The notes: generated by a model from the sequence alone, not told the origin. Counted from the first letter of the stretch, positions 53,438-63,478 are shown. The stretch: DNA of 64,000 nt from JAEUTH01 sp039931675 (GCA_039931675.1 JBDTRM010000051.1:1-64000); one strand, 5' to 3'. Translations and numbers: made by a program.

Positions 53438-55777
53438 TCAATGTATCACCACAAATTTTTGTGCAACACTCATACATTGAACAGTATAACAGCCGTCTGG
53501 CAGTGATTTAGTGTTATACGAAGCTTTGCTTCTTAATAAAAATTTATCAATGCATTTGCCATAAGCATCATATATAAAAACCGTTTCAGGTGTTTTGCTA
53601 TTTGTTGTTACTAATACATTTTCGTCTGCTGGGTTAGGATAAATTTTCAAATTTAAATTATTGAAGTCATTTTGCTGCAAGCCTGCGTTAAGATTATTAT
53701 TTGCATTGAAAGTATGGTGTTGAACAATAAAATTTCCTGTGCCATTGGGCACACGCGCTAATGCACTATCGGTTTGTTGTAAACCAAATGTAAGACTGTC
53801 AACCAATTCAAATTGCGGATTCAGTAAAAATAATTGTTCACCATTACTGCTTAGTTTAAAGTTCAGATGTGTGTCACCTTGCGAATGTTGTTCATCAGCC
53901 CACAGTATCAAATAACCATTAGCCGGAACAATGATGCCCTGGTTAAAAATAAACTTACGGTAATTCAACGTGTCATCCGTAATTGAATAATTACCTAAGT
54001 CCACATCAACACCTGAATTGTTATACAACTCAATCCAATCATCAAACTCATTGCTGCTATCTGCTACTGCTGTTTTATTTTTAGCCATTATTTCATTTAT
54101 AACTATGGCACTTGAAGTATCTGCAACCGGGTTAATCATGTAATAATAAACATTGTGCTCTGCACCGGGAGGTTCGTAAGATGCTGTTAATGCAGAGTCA
54201 TTGGCAATGGCTTCGATGTAAAATTGCATCACCCCGGGGTTTGCCGGAGGAATAAAGGCACTATAAATACTATCACTCACAATGCTATCGCCATGCGTAC
54301 CATTATCATACATTTGCCTGGATTGAAAATTGCCTGTGTAATAATTTACAAAATGCAAATTGACATTCTTGACTCCTGAAGAATCCATCACAAATGCAGT
54401 AATGAAAACAGAATCATTTGCAGATGGATTTTGCCACGCAATGTTATTTACAAAACTCTGTACCGATGTTATTACAGGCACTGCAACATTAAACTCAGGC
54501 AATGAATCAAGAAACTTCCTGCGCTTTTCAAAATTACTCTTGAGCTTATTCACAGCTTTGTAATAACTGGTGTCGGCCATTAACTTCATAGTATCGGCAA
54601 GTACTAATGAATCTATTTGTACCGATAGTGAATCAATTAATGGCGAGGTAAAAGTGGTGTCGAAATAATCCTTTATCAAAGTGCGATAATGTGCAAGGTA
54701 TCGTTGTTTTATCGAAGGAATCTGTAACAGGTTTTTCAATAAGGGATAAGTACTTGTGTCGGCATGATAATAAACACTCCAGTCATAATATTTGGGTTGC
54801 ATCACACTGTTGCCGTCCAATTGGATGGGGACCATCCTGCCTGTTTCTATTTCATGATAAATACAATAATCTGTCCGGCCTTTAAATACATAGCTGTCAT
54901 CATCAGAAAAAATATTTTCTGTTGCAAGCATCCACAATGATTTATCTATATCAAAAAACGGGTTTAAAGAATCAATAAAATCAGAATCATTTGTTATACT
55001 TAACTGATAGCATGAATTGATTAAACGTTGCCAGGGTATGCTGTCATCGCTGCTTCTCAATGTATAGTACTTTTGATATGTGGTATCCTGTGTTCCGAGG
55101 TAACACAAGGCTGCTGTGCCATCACCAATTGTATTTGGTGGCGGAACCGTATGATGAAACGGATGTACAGCCCGCCAGAATGATCCGTTATTAGTCATAA
55201 ACCATTCCTTCAAATAGTCTTTGTTTTCCTGCTCCAGGTTTATATATAATCCCCAATCCATGCCGTTAATCTTCAGCCACACATACGATACTTTTGGCAT
55301 TGGAATATGCTTTCTTGCCAAAGTATTATACACGTACTCCTTCATCATTGAATTGTCGAGATAATTATTGTTGAGATTCAGTGTTTTGTATCCATCAATT
55401 CTTTGCAACCCGAAAGTATAATCCATGCTGATATTGAATGACAATTTATTTAATGAATCAATATCTCTGAAAGAAGTTGCTCCCCTGAATCGAACGCCAA
55501 CGCTATCGTAAATCTGTCCATCCACTTGAAAGGTAGCCGGCAAATCAGTGTAGGTGTAATAATTAACCAGCATCGTATCCCAAAAGTGCGGTTGATTAAA
55601 AGTTAATTCCATTGTTTTAATTACAGTATGGTCATACAGCCCCTGGTATGGCTGGCCGCCCATTAATACCTGGTGATTGCCTGCAAAATATATTTCATCA
55701 GGCAATGATTGGCTGTTCGACTTGTGAGAAAAAATAAATGCAAAAAGAATGTATATTAATTTAGAACTTGATTTCAT
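53438..55777 (-). CDS. CotH kinase family protein with lamin-tail and T9SS sorting domains
   Basis: A 779-residue protein. After the signal peptide (to about residue 22), residues about 50-410 form the CotH atypical protein-kinase domain: VRFRGATSFRDIDSLNKLSF, MMKEYVYNTLARKHIPMPKVSYVWLKINGMDWGLY, NLEQENKDYLKEWF and VPIQLDGNSVMQPKYYDW. About 425-555 are an Ig-like sandwich. About 555-670 are a lamin-tail domain (INEIMAKN, FDDWIELYNNSGVDVDLGNY, LILWADEQ). The last ~75 residues are a T9SS type A sorting domain (IYPNPADENVLV to AQKFVVIH). CotH proteins phosphorylate secreted proteins in Bacillus spores. A surface role here is inference. Confidence 0.9.
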   Translation of the reverse strand: MKSSSKLIYILFAFIFSHKSNSQSLPDEIYFAGNHQVLMGGQPYQGLYDHTVIKTMELTFNQPHFWDTMLVNYYTYTDLPATFQVDGQIYDSVGVRFRGATSFRDIDSLNKLSFNISMDYTFGLQRIDGYKTLNLNNNYLDNSMMKEYVYNTLARKHIPMPKVSYVWLKINGMDWGLYINLEQENKDYLKEWFMTNNGSFWRAVHPFHHTVPPPNTIGDGTAALCYLGTQDTTYQKYYTLRSSDDSIPWQRLINSCYQLSITNDSDFIDSLNPFFDIDKSLWMLATENIFSDDDSYVFKGRTDYCIYHEIETGRMVPIQLDGNSVMQPKYYDWSVYYHADTSTYPLLKNLLQIPSIKQRYLAHYRTLIKDYFDTTFTSPLIDSLSVQIDSLVLADTMKLMADTSYYKAVNKLKSNFEKRRKFLDSLPEFNVAVPVITSVQSFVNNIAWQNPSANDSVFITAFVMDSSGVKNVNLHFVNYYTGNFQSRQMYDNGTHGDSIVSDSIYSAFIPPANPGVMQFYIEAIANDSALTASYEPPGAEHNVYYYMINPVADTSSAIVINEIMAKNKTAVADSSNEFDDWIELYNNSGVDVDLGNYSITDDTLNYRKFIFNQGIIVPANGYLILWADEQHSQGDTHLNFKLSSNGEQLFLLNPQFELVDSLTFGLQQTDSALARVPNGTGNFIVQHHTFNANNNLNAGLQQNDFNNLNLKIYPNPADENVLVTTNSKTPETVFIYDAYGKCIDKFLLRSKASYNTKSLPDGCYTVQCMSVAQKFVVIH

Positions 55778-55968
55778 GTGGTTATTTGTTTGCCGTGAAT
55801 TTATACATTTTTTGTCACTTTAATATTTTTTGTTTTCTGATAGAGAATGGCTATCGTTTCAGGTTTATGTTTATCTTTCGCAAACCTTACAATTCGTAAT
55901 ATATCATGAAAAACCGGGCACGCTGAAAACCGACAATAGAGTAAGCGTTAAAATTAAATCATTAAAAA

Positions 55969-57627
55969 ATGAAAAAACAACTACAATTGACTTTATCAAT
56001 TTTGATGTGCAGCATTTTTGTAAATGCACAAACATGGCAATGGGCAAGCAGTGCGGGAAAAATCGGACGTAACGATTATGCCACTTCAACAGCCACGGAT
56101 GCTAATGGCAATGTATATGTAGTGGGTGATTTTTATGGTACTGACATCACCTTTGGTGCCACCACTTTAACCAATGGTTTAACCGCTGGGGGCACCAGTG
56201 ATATTTTTGTTGTAAAGTATGACATGTATGGTTCGGTTTTGTGGGCAAAAAGAATTGGCGGTGCTGCTGATGATTTAGTAAACAGTATTGCTATAGATGG
56301 AAGCGGCAATGCTGTTGTAACAGGTGAATATTTAAGCAATGTACTTTCATTCGGAGGCGTTTCTTTGACAATTACAACTGGTGGCTTTAGTGATATTTTT
56401 GTAGCAAAGTATGATCCTGCCGGCACTGTGATGTGGGCAAAAAAGGGAGGCGGCAATGGTGATGACGGAGCTGTAGGAATATGTACAGATGCTGTTGGTA
56501 ATATTTTTCTGGCCGGAAGTTTTAACGGTCCTTCTATTACATTTGGAACTAATACAGTAACCAAATCGGGCAGCGTTGATGCTTTAATCGTAAAGCTTGA
56601 TCTTAATGGAGCATTCTTATGGGCTGAACATACAGGAGGAACAAGTAGTGACGGTGAAGGATATGGAGTAAGTGCTGATGCAAGTGGCAATGTTTTTTTT
56701 ACCGGATTTTTTCAAAGCAATAGTATCAGTTTTGGTAGCACTACTTTAAATAACGCAGGAGCATCAGATGTATTTATTGCCAAATATAATAGTGGTGGAG
56801 TTTTAATTTGGGCGCAAAGCGGGGGCGGTACAGGTGAAGACCAGGTAAACGGCATAAGCACAGATGCCGCAGGCAATGCTTTTATAACGGGGTATTTTCT
56901 TAGTCCTTCAGCTACTTTTGGCAGTTACAATATAACCAATCCAAATCCATCAAGTTTAAATATTTTTGTGGTAAAATATGATGGTGCAGGGATTGCAGGT
57001 TGGGCTAATAGCGCAGGAGGCAGTGGTGATGATGATGGCACAAGTATAACAACTGATGCAGCAGGCAATGTATATATAGCAGGTTTTTTCAACACTTCAA
57101 TTAGTTTTGGCAGTACTACACTCACAAGTAGTGGCAGCGATGATATTTTTATTGCAAGGTATAATCCTGCAGGTAATGCAGTGTATGCCAAAGGTGCCGG
57201 GGGTGCCGGATCAGATGCTGCACTTGGTCTTAGTGTTGATGCATATCATAATGCTTACTTAGCCGGGGGTTTTTTAAGTGTGTCTTTTCCGTTAAGCGCT
57301 ACAACATTGATTAATACTGATGCCGGTGACACTGTTGCAGATATGTTTATAACCAAATTAAACAGTGTTAATGGTATTGATGATGAGGCTAACGCGTTTT
57401 CAGCTATAACCATTTATCCAAACCCTGCCCATGGGCTTTTTACGATAGCCGTTCCTTCGGGTTCAACTGAAATTCAGATATCAAGCGCAGATGGTCGCAT
57501 TGTACAATCAAAAAACATTAAAGGAGAAACAAATCCTGTTTTTGAAATATTAGATAATGGAGTTTATTTTATCCGTATAAAAAAGGATAATAATATCATC
57601 ACCCAAAAATTAATAGTAAATAACTAA
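55969..57627 (+). CDS. SBBP-repeat T9SS cargo protein
   Basis: A 552-residue protein. Signal peptide MKKQLQLTLSILMCSIFVNAQ. Residues about 25-460 carry eight or so SBBP-type β-propeller repeats: D(A)xGNxYVxGxF...FGxxTLxxxGxxDIFVxKYDxxGxxxWAxxxGG. The last ~75 residues are a T9SS type A sorting domain (IYPNPAHGLFTIAV to ITQKLIVNN). It is convergent with the next gene, which carries the same propeller, with 16 bases between stops. Probably an adhesin or binding protein. Confidence 0.87.
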   Translation: MKKQLQLTLSILMCSIFVNAQTWQWASSAGKIGRNDYATSTATDANGNVYVVGDFYGTDITFGATTLTNGLTAGGTSDIFVVKYDMYGSVLWAKRIGGAADDLVNSIAIDGSGNAVVTGEYLSNVLSFGGVSLTITTGGFSDIFVAKYDPAGTVMWAKKGGGNGDDGAVGICTDAVGNIFLAGSFNGPSITFGTNTVTKSGSVDALIVKLDLNGAFLWAEHTGGTSSDGEGYGVSADASGNVFFTGFFQSNSISFGSTTLNNAGASDVFIAKYNSGGVLIWAQSGGGTGEDQVNGISTDAAGNAFITGYFLSPSATFGSYNITNPNPSSLNIFVVKYDGAGIAGWANSAGGSGDDDGTSITTDAAGNVYIAGFFNTSISFGSTTLTSSGSDDIFIARYNPAGNAVYAKGAGGAGSDAALGLSVDAYHNAYLAGGFLSVSFPLSATTLINTDAGDTVADMFITKLNSVNGIDDEANAFSAITIYPNPAHGLFTIAVPSGSTEIQISSADGRIVQSKNIKGETNPVFEILDNGVYFIRIKKDNNIITQKLIVNN

Positions 57628-57643
57628 ATGGATAAATTGCAAG

Positions 57644-60304
57644 CTACTCAGCCAATTTTATAAGTTTGGCAGAAATAATTTTATCTCCTGATTTAATATT
57701 TAAAAAGTAGAATCCATCATTGTAATCGCTCAGATCAATTTCAAATTGATCAGAAGCAACACTTTTAGAGAACAATATTCTCCCGGTAATATCCATTATT
57801 GAATACTCTTTAATTTCTTCATCAGCAATGAGATTAAACTTTCCGGTAGCAGATGGATTGGGCGATATGCTGAAAATTGTTTCAGTATTTATTACTGCTT
57901 GTCTGCAACTTACAACGTAAATGATAAGTTTATTTGAAGTAACGCTGCATCCATTCGTATCAGTAACTACTACCTTATAGGTTCCACCGGTTTTTGCATA
58001 CAATGTTGGATTAACTCCATTTGCAACATTTCCGGTTCCTTTTTTCCACTGGTACGTGTAACTTGAATTTACATTGGCTTGAAGTTTTAAACTATCCCCT
58101 GCACAAAAGGTAACAGAATCGCAACTGATAGTTGCAACCGGAGTATAAACAACAACCTTTTTTGTTCCACTGGTTACACTACATCCTGCTCCGTTAGTAA
58201 CAATTACTTTATAGGTTCCGGATTTAGTTGCTTTATACTTATTCTGTGATGCTCCTGCTATTAAAGAAGTGCCCTTCTTCCATTGATAAGTGTAACCCAC
58301 ACCAGCACTTGCAGTTAGAATAACACTGTCTCCGGTACAAAATGTAAGCGGGCCTGATGCAGTAACCAATGCTGAAGGATAATTGTTTACCGTAATAACC
58401 AGGTTAGTTGAAGTCTGCGAGCATCCCGATGCATTTGTAACTCTTACCTTATAGGTTCCAGTTTGCTTTGCATAATATTGTGAACTTGCTGCCCCGTTAA
58501 TGAGCACATTATTGAAATACCATTTGTAATTATTGCCCGCGGTGTTAGGTGTTGACAACAGCGCGCTGTCACCTATGCAAATAGCTGAATCGTTTGCAGT
58601 TAAATGAACAGAAGGCGCTGCATTGATCGTTAGATCAATTCCGTTATCATCTCCGGTTGCCACGGTATCGCTTGCAATTACGCGCACGCGATAACCGGTT
58701 CCTGTTACTGTATTAAATGGAATTGTAGCTGAAATGCTTCCTGATGTTGTTGAAGCAAGTGTTCCGATATTTACTGCGTTTGCAAATTTTCCGTTCGCAT
58801 CACTAAGTTGCGCTGTAAAAGTATTTGCAGGTTTAAAAGTGATGTTGGCAACGTAAGGAATTGTAATCGTTACTCCTCCGCAAAATGTTGTCCCTGTTGG
58901 ATTGCCGGTATTAATATTAGTGCGAAGTTTTGCAAAAAATAAATCAGTTGAACCCGGAGAACCAGTGAGAGTCAAGCTAAAATTTCCGAAGGTTGCACTG
59001 TTTGCGAAATTTCCGCAGATATAAACTTTACCTGAATCTGTTATTGCTAAACCAGGGCAATAATCACCACCACTGCTGCCTCCATGCTGTGCCCATTGAA
59101 ACTCCCCATTCTTGTTGTACTTTGCAACCATTGCATCATAACCCAGTCCCGGGAAAGGATTGGGGGGAAACGGTGTAGTTCCGTTAAAATAATAATCTCC
59201 CGACACGTAAGGATCGCCATGATCATCACAACGAACACAACTTCCTTCTTCCCATTGCGAACCCTGAGTTGTTCTCACCCACTTTACATTTCCGCTTGTT
59301 GAATATTTCGCAAGGAACATATCAAAATCTCCATAACCAGGCACACTAATCGTATCGAATGACCCAGTTGCCCTTTTTAATCCTGTTATGTAATAATTTC
59401 CTAATCCGTCAAGTGTGATACCATAGCACGCTTCATAGTCAGTACCGGTAATAGTTTTTAATTGAGTAAGATTTCCGTTGTTATCATAAACAGCCACAAA
59501 ACCATCCGGAACGCCTCCGGATGCACAGGTAACTGACACTCCATTGAAAATGGTTGTTCGGGTAAAATAACCTGCTACATAACATGTACCGTTAGGCTCC
59601 ACGGCAACAGAATATCCCCTTTCTTCTCCGTAACTTCCGGCTGTATTAGCCCATTGGCAGATTCCACTACTGTTAAGTTTTGCAGTAAACATATCAACTG
59701 TCCCTGTAAGATAAAGCGGATGTATAACGCTTGACAATGTTATGCCGGGCGCAAATACAGCAACGCCACTGTACCAACCTGTAAGGTAAACGTTACCTGA
59801 ACCATCAACGCCAATTCCCCATCCCGTATCATCGCTTTTCGTTTCATCACCAAACTCTTTTGCCCAAATGCAATTGCCTGAACTGTTAAACTTTGCAGCA
59901 AAAATCTGTTGTGATGAGCAATTCACTTTTACTGTATCAAAAAATGCAGTATCACTTGAAATAACTCCGGTTAAATAAATATTGCCGGCATTATCTAATG
60001 CGATTGCAAAACCCTGATCATTGTAATTGCCACCAAATCTTTTTGCCCAAACAACTGAACCTGATGGGGTGTACTTGCAAATAAAAATATCCTTGCTGCC
60101 CGCAGATTTAAGCTTGGTGGCTCCAAAATATACAGAGTCGCCAAAGTACCCTGTAACATAAAGGTTGCCTGAATTGTCTTTGGCAATTGCCTGTGCTGAT
60201 TCGTAATTTGTACTGCCAACTGAATTAGCAAAAATGTATGACTGCGAATAGGCTTTGATTGAAAATAAAGTAGCAATAATAATTAGTGTGAAAATTTTTT
60301 TCAT
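57644..60304 (-). CDS. SBBP-repeat and Ig-like T9SS cargo protein
   Basis: An 886-residue protein. Signal peptide MKKIFTLIIIATLFSIKAYSQ. Residues about 22-450 are SBBP propeller repeats (GNLYVTGYFGDSVYFG, DIFICKYTPSGSVVWAKRFGG and similar). About 455-560 are a β-sandwich domain (FKPANTFTAQLSDANGKFA). About 565-810 are three to four Ig-like modules with SICIGDSALL, FCTGDSVIL, FCAGDSLKL and xxYxAKxxGTYKVxVTNxxGC. A T9SS type A sorting domain follows (ISPNPSATGKFNL to ISAKLIKLAE). It shares modules with the neighbouring SBBP protein and with the Ig proteins at 8084 and 36638. Confidence 0.87.
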   Translation of the reverse strand: MKKIFTLIIIATLFSIKAYSQSYIFANSVGSTNYESAQAIAKDNSGNLYVTGYFGDSVYFGATKLKSAGSKDIFICKYTPSGSVVWAKRFGGNYNDQGFAIALDNAGNIYLTGVISSDTAFFDTVKVNCSSQQIFAAKFNSSGNCIWAKEFGDETKSDDTGWGIGVDGSGNVYLTGWYSGVAVFAPGITLSSVIHPLYLTGTVDMFTAKLNSSGICQWANTAGSYGEERGYSVAVEPNGTCYVAGYFTRTTIFNGVSVTCASGGVPDGFVAVYDNNGNLTQLKTITGTDYEACYGITLDGLGNYYITGLKRATGSFDTISVPGYGDFDMFLAKYSTSGNVKWVRTTQGSQWEEGSCVRCDDHGDPYVSGDYYFNGTTPFPPNPFPGLGYDAMVAKYNKNGEFQWAQHGGSSGGDYCPGLAITDSGKVYICGNFANSATFGNFSLTLTGSPGSTDLFFAKLRTNINTGNPTGTTFCGGVTITIPYVANITFKPANTFTAQLSDANGKFANAVNIGTLASTTSGSISATIPFNTVTGTGYRVRVIASDTVATGDDNGIDLTINAAPSVHLTANDSAICIGDSALLSTPNTAGNNYKWYFNNVLINGAASSQYYAKQTGTYKVRVTNASGCSQTSTNLVITVNNYPSALVTASGPLTFCTGDSVILTASAGVGYTYQWKKGTSLIAGASQNKYKATKSGTYKVIVTNGAGCSVTSGTKKVVVYTPVATISCDSVTFCAGDSLKLQANVNSSYTYQWKKGTGNVANGVNPTLYAKTGGTYKVVVTDTNGCSVTSNKLIIYVVSCRQAVINTETIFSISPNPSATGKFNLIADEEIKEYSIMDITGRILFSKSVASDQFEIDLSDYNDGFYFLNIKSGDKIISAKLIKLAE

Positions 60305-60367
60305 AGTTTATAAAGTAGTTTGTAAATTTTTATTTTGAATGAATATTAGAATGAAATTTTTAATGAG

Positions 60368-60440
60368 AGCGGGAAACGGGATTCGAACCCGCGACTTTCA
60401 GCTTGGGAAGCTGACACTCTGCCAACTGAGCTATTCCCGC
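60368..60440 (-). tRNA. tRNA-Gly (CCC)
   Basis: On the minus strand: acceptor GCGGGAA pairing with TTCCCGC, D arm GCTCAGTTGGCAGAGT, anticodon arm TCAGC-TTCCCAA-GCTGA (anticodon CCC), variable AAGTC, T arm GCGGG-TTCGAAT-CCCGT, discriminator T at 60368. Total 73 bases; CCA is not encoded. All stems pair with at most G-T wobbles. Confidence 0.97.
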
Positions 60441-60639
60441 TTATTTAAATTACTGCAATGACCGTAGAAATTTTTTTCATAGTTATAAGGGGTTAATAAT
60501 GATTTTAAAGATAAGAAAACCGAATGAATACACAAAGGGATAATAAGCCAAAAATCAATAATAGGAATTAAGGGAACAAGTGAAAAGCAAAATTATCTTA
60601 CTCACCCAAAATTTAAAACAAAAAGTATGCGCCTTGATT

Positions 60640-61563
60640 TTACATCATCTTCTCGCGCTTGATGAGGTAAGGCATCAGCACTTGTTTATATCCTTTATTG
60701 ATATCGGCTTCTACAAAATCAATTTTATATTGCGCGCATTTCAGTTTCAGTTCTTTTTCAAAAGTGCTCATTGCTTCAAGATAAGCGGTGCGAACCTGAT
60801 TGCTGTGAACCTTTACACGGTCACCGGTTTCAACATCAATAAACTCATAAGGACGATTTTCAAAAGCAAAATCCAATTCCTTTGTCTTATCCACTACGTG
60901 AAATAGAATCACTTCATGCTTTGCATATTTGAGATGCTGCAATGCGCTGAATAATTCGCTTTCATTTCCTCCCGCTTCAAACATATCACTGAAAATTACC
61001 ACAAGCGAACGCCTATGAATATTTTCTGCAATCTCATGCAATGCTGAAGCAGCAGAGGTTTTTCTTAACTGCGGATTTTCAGCTATTGCATTTTCAAGAT
61101 AGTTGTACAAAAGTTTATGATGGACAGTGGTTGATTTTGCCGGAGTGCTTACTTCAACCTTATCTGAAAAAATACTTAAGCCAACTGCATCGCGCTGCAT
61201 TTTTAAAAGATGGGTTATAGATGCTGCGCAATAAGCAGAAAAAGTAATCTTATTCATCAGCGAAGGATTTTTTTTATCCAATTCAGGATAATGCATGCTT
61301 GATGAATTGTCAACCACTAACTGGCAGCGCAAATTGGTTTCTTCTTCAAAACGCTTTACAAACATTTTGTCAGTGCGGCCATATAATTTCCAATCAATAA
61401 AGCGCGTGCTTTCGCCTGTATTATATAAGCGATGTTCTGCAAACTCCACACTAAAACCATGAAAAGGTGATTTATGCAAACCTGTTATGAAACCTTCAAC
61501 CACCTGTTTTGCTATGAGTTCAAGGTGTCCGAGATGTTGTATTTCGTTTTGATTGATTGCCAT
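60640..61563 (-). CDS. DUF58 (vWA-like) protein
   Basis: A 307-residue cytoplasmic protein. GLHKSPFHGFSVEFAEHRLY and GESTRFIDWKLYGRTDKMFVKRFEEETNLRC are the DUF58 hallmark; LVVDNSSSM is a MIDAS-like DxSxS metal site. A von Willebrand A-like fold follows (SLVVIFSDMFEAGGNESELFSAL). DUF58 proteins usually lie beside MoxR ATPases and are thought to act with them in assembling envelope or metal enzymes; no MoxR is visible here. It lies downstream of the trxA gene on the same strand. Confidence 0.9.
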   Translation of the reverse strand: MAINQNEIQHLGHLELIAKQVVEGFITGLHKSPFHGFSVEFAEHRLYNTGESTRFIDWKLYGRTDKMFVKRFEEETNLRCQLVVDNSSSMHYPELDKKNPSLMNKITFSAYCAASITHLLKMQRDAVGLSIFSDKVEVSTPAKSTTVHHKLLYNYLENAIAENPQLRKTSAASALHEIAENIHRRSLVVIFSDMFEAGGNESELFSALQHLKYAKHEVILFHVVDKTKELDFAFENRPYEFIDVETGDRVKVHSNQVRTAYLEAMSTFEKELKLKCAQYKIDFVEADINKGYKQVLMPYLIKREKMM

Positions 61564-61595
61564 TGTTAGTAATTGATATGGTGTAAATATAAGCG

Positions 61596-61603
61596 CAAAT
61601 GTA
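61596..61603 (-). promoter_or_regulatory. -7-like element of the DUF58 gene
   Basis: TACATTTG on the minus strand, a TAnnTTTG match, 33 bases before the ATG at 61563. Confidence 0.45.
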
Positions 61604-61646
61604 ATTTGAAGAAAATTTTTCGATACTTAAACTTTAAAGCCACAAA

Positions 61647-61680
61647 AAAAGTGTGAACTCATAAATGAATTCACACTTTT
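61647..61680 (-). terminator. Rho-independent terminator of trxA
   Basis: AAAAGTGTGAA (61647-61657) pairs with TTCACACTTTT (61670-61680), with T runs on the minus strand, about 80 bases past the trxA stop. Confidence 0.75.
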
Positions 61681-61759
61681 AATTTTATTGACAAGTTGCC
61701 TTCGCACACCCTGACCCGCCAAAGGTGGGCACAGCCGCACTTCAGCAACTACTTTTCCG

Positions 61760-62089
61760 TTAAACAGCTTTTGCCAATTGTGCATCAAGTTTGCCTGCCA
61801 ATACCGATTTTGGCACTGCACCTACTTGCTTGTCAACTATTTTTCCGTCTTTGAAATAAAGCAATGCAGGAATATTGCGAATGCCAAACTGCATTGAGAT
61901 GCCCGGATTATTGTCAACGTTAACTTTGCCTACTATTGCTTTGCCCTCGTATTCCTTTGCAATTTCTTCTACAAAAGGTCCTACCATGCGGCACGGTCCG
62001 CACCACTCTGCCCAAAAGTCAACTAATACAGGCTTGTCTGATTTAATTACTAACTCATCAAAGTTAGCGTCTGTGAATTCTAATGCCAT
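61760..62089 (-). CDS. trxA: Thioredoxin
   Basis: A 109-residue thioredoxin with the WAEWCGPCRM active site (CGPC), the cis-Pro loop FGIRNIPALLYFKDGK and the helical C-terminus. It reduces disulfides in cytoplasmic targets using thioredoxin reductase. The start MALEFTDANFDELV is canonical. A -7-like TACTTTCG (minus strand, 62139-62146) lies 50 bases upstream, and a terminator follows. Confidence 0.97.
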   Translation of the reverse strand: MALEFTDANFDELVIKSDKPVLVDFWAEWCGPCRMVGPFVEEIAKEYEGKAIVGKVNVDNNPGISMQFGIRNIPALLYFKDGKIVDKQVGAVPKSVLAGKLDAQLAKAV

Positions 62090-62138
62090 AATTTTTATTA
62101 TTTAAATATTGTGTTTTTTAATGTTTCAAACGAAGGGA

Positions 62139-62146
62139 CGAAAGTA
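62139..62146 (-). promoter_or_regulatory. -7-like element of trxA
   Basis: TACTTTCG on the minus strand, 50 bases before the trxA ATG. Confidence 0.4.
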
Positions 62147-62300
62147 GCAGTTATTTATTTTCGGATTACTTGTTTATGCAAATAATTAACCGAAAGCGAA
62201 TATCTGCCACTGTGGCTGCTAAAAAGGTAAGGCATGTGACAAATAGAGAATTGAAATACTGATTAGAAGCTAAAGAAGGTTATTTAAAGAAAATTAAACA

Positions 62301-62534
62301 ATGACACGCAAGGAAAAAATAAATAGAAACATAGGTCTTACTTTTGATTTCATAAGACAAGTTGCCGACAATCCTGAATTGCTTAATAATATTCCGGACG
62401 GTTCAGTACTTGAATTTGTTGAGAAAGATTTTAAAACAGTTGAAAAGAAAAAATCAACAACTAAAAATAATTCTCATAAAAAATCTTCCACTAAATACCT
62501 GAGAGTAAAATCGGAGTTGGTGTTGATTGGTTGA
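62301..62534 (+). CDS. Small protein of unknown function
   Basis: A 77-residue protein: MTRKEKINRNIGLTFDFIRQ, VADNPELLNNIPDGSVLEFV, then a Lys/Ser-rich tail. The NPELLNNIPDGSVLEFVEKD segment resembles the DUF5647 type seen beside toxin-like genes, but I am not sure of this. It lies alone on the plus strand between trxA and the convergent dinD. Confidence 0.6.
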   Translation: MTRKEKINRNIGLTFDFIRQVADNPELLNNIPDGSVLEFVEKDFKTVEKKKSTTKNNSHKKSSTKYLRVKSELVLIG

Positions 62535-62632
62535 TGCTAAACTTTGGGTTAAATTCTAAAAATATCAAACAATAAGTTGACTCAATTTAAACCGTTTATA
62601 AAAATTAAATGATTTTCGTTTTCAATTGATTA

Positions 62633-63478
62633 TCATGGTTTCTTCCCTTTAGTTTTGCCTCTCTTGAGCATCTTCTTTTCATCCTTTTCTAACTTACGTT
62701 CAATTTTCTTAATGTCACCTTCAGGAGGAAGTTTCTCTGGTCGTATTCCTCTTTGCACAAGCATATCTCTTACAGCAGTATTGTTATCAATATGTTCCTT
62801 TTCAATCGGGCTTTGACCTTTCAAATCTTTGCTTTGTACATTTAGTCCTGTCATTTCAGCGGCAAGGTCTTTTGCTTTGATGCTAATTGTGGGTAGAAAA
62901 TCGGCAACAGGTCTGCTTTCGGGCACACTCATTTTCCTTTTTAATTGCAGTGTTGACAAACGGAACAATGCCTGGTCGCCTTTTGAACGAATAATTGCAA
63001 AGCCTTGGTTGTCCACTCCACGTTCAAACAATATTCCTGAAAGTTGTTTTTCCGTTTGACTTAATTTTTCATGCGCTTTTATTCTTTCATATTCCAGCAA
63101 TCGCTGTTCAATAATTTCCGCTCTGCGCGTTTGCACAGCAAAATAATTTTGGGCAAAAGCAATTTCGGGTTTTCGGCTGTCACCATTTTGAGCAATGAGA
63201 TAACAGGCATAACGTGTAAGGGCAATATCTTCAATTTCATGAAGCGCGCCTTTACCTGCTTCTATCACCTTCCTGACGTCAGGAAAGTGATAAATAATTT
63301 CTTCACCTGCATTTATGCAGGAATCCTTTGCCTTTTCAATCACCTTTTCAAAGTTTTCCCATTTGCTGTATCCCAACAGCGTTTGCATATCTCTTGCGCT
63401 CCAGCATTCAATGCCATCAATTGCTGATGCCGCAGATTCAAATTGCTGAAAGAGTTGTTTTATTTCTTCGGATTTCAT
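62633..63478 (-). CDS. dinD: DNA-damage-inducible protein D
   Basis: 281 residues from ATG 63478 (MKSEEIKQLFQQFE). The N-terminal ARDMQTLLGYSKWENFEKVIEKA is the BRO-N-like domain, and IALTRYACYLIAQNGDSRKPEIAFAQNYFAVQTRRAE is diagnostic for DinD. The charged C-terminus (KKIERKLEKDEKKML) fits. In E. coli DinD is LexA-regulated and restrains RecA activity. It is 36 bases downstream of hicA on the same strand, so it may be transcribed with the toxin-antitoxin pair. A LexA box could not be identified. Confidence 0.9.
   Translation of the reverse strand: MKSEEIKQLFQQFESAASAIDGIECWSARDMQTLLGYSKWENFEKVIEKAKDSCINAGEEIIYHFPDVRKVIEAGKGALHEIEDIALTRYACYLIAQNGDSRKPEIAFAQNYFAVQTRRAEIIEQRLLEYERIKAHEKLSQTEKQLSGILFERGVDNQGFAIIRSKGDQALFRLSTLQLKRKMSVPESRPVADFLPTISIKAKDLAAEMTGLNVQSKDLKGQSPIEKEHIDNNTAVRDMLVQRGIRPEKLPPEGDIKKIERKLEKDEKKMLKRGKTKGKKP

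Noticed and set aside
61627..61821. 64-codon frame overlapping the trxA 3' end
   Set aside because: It is a shifted frame of trxA running through the terminator hairpin and has no independent support.
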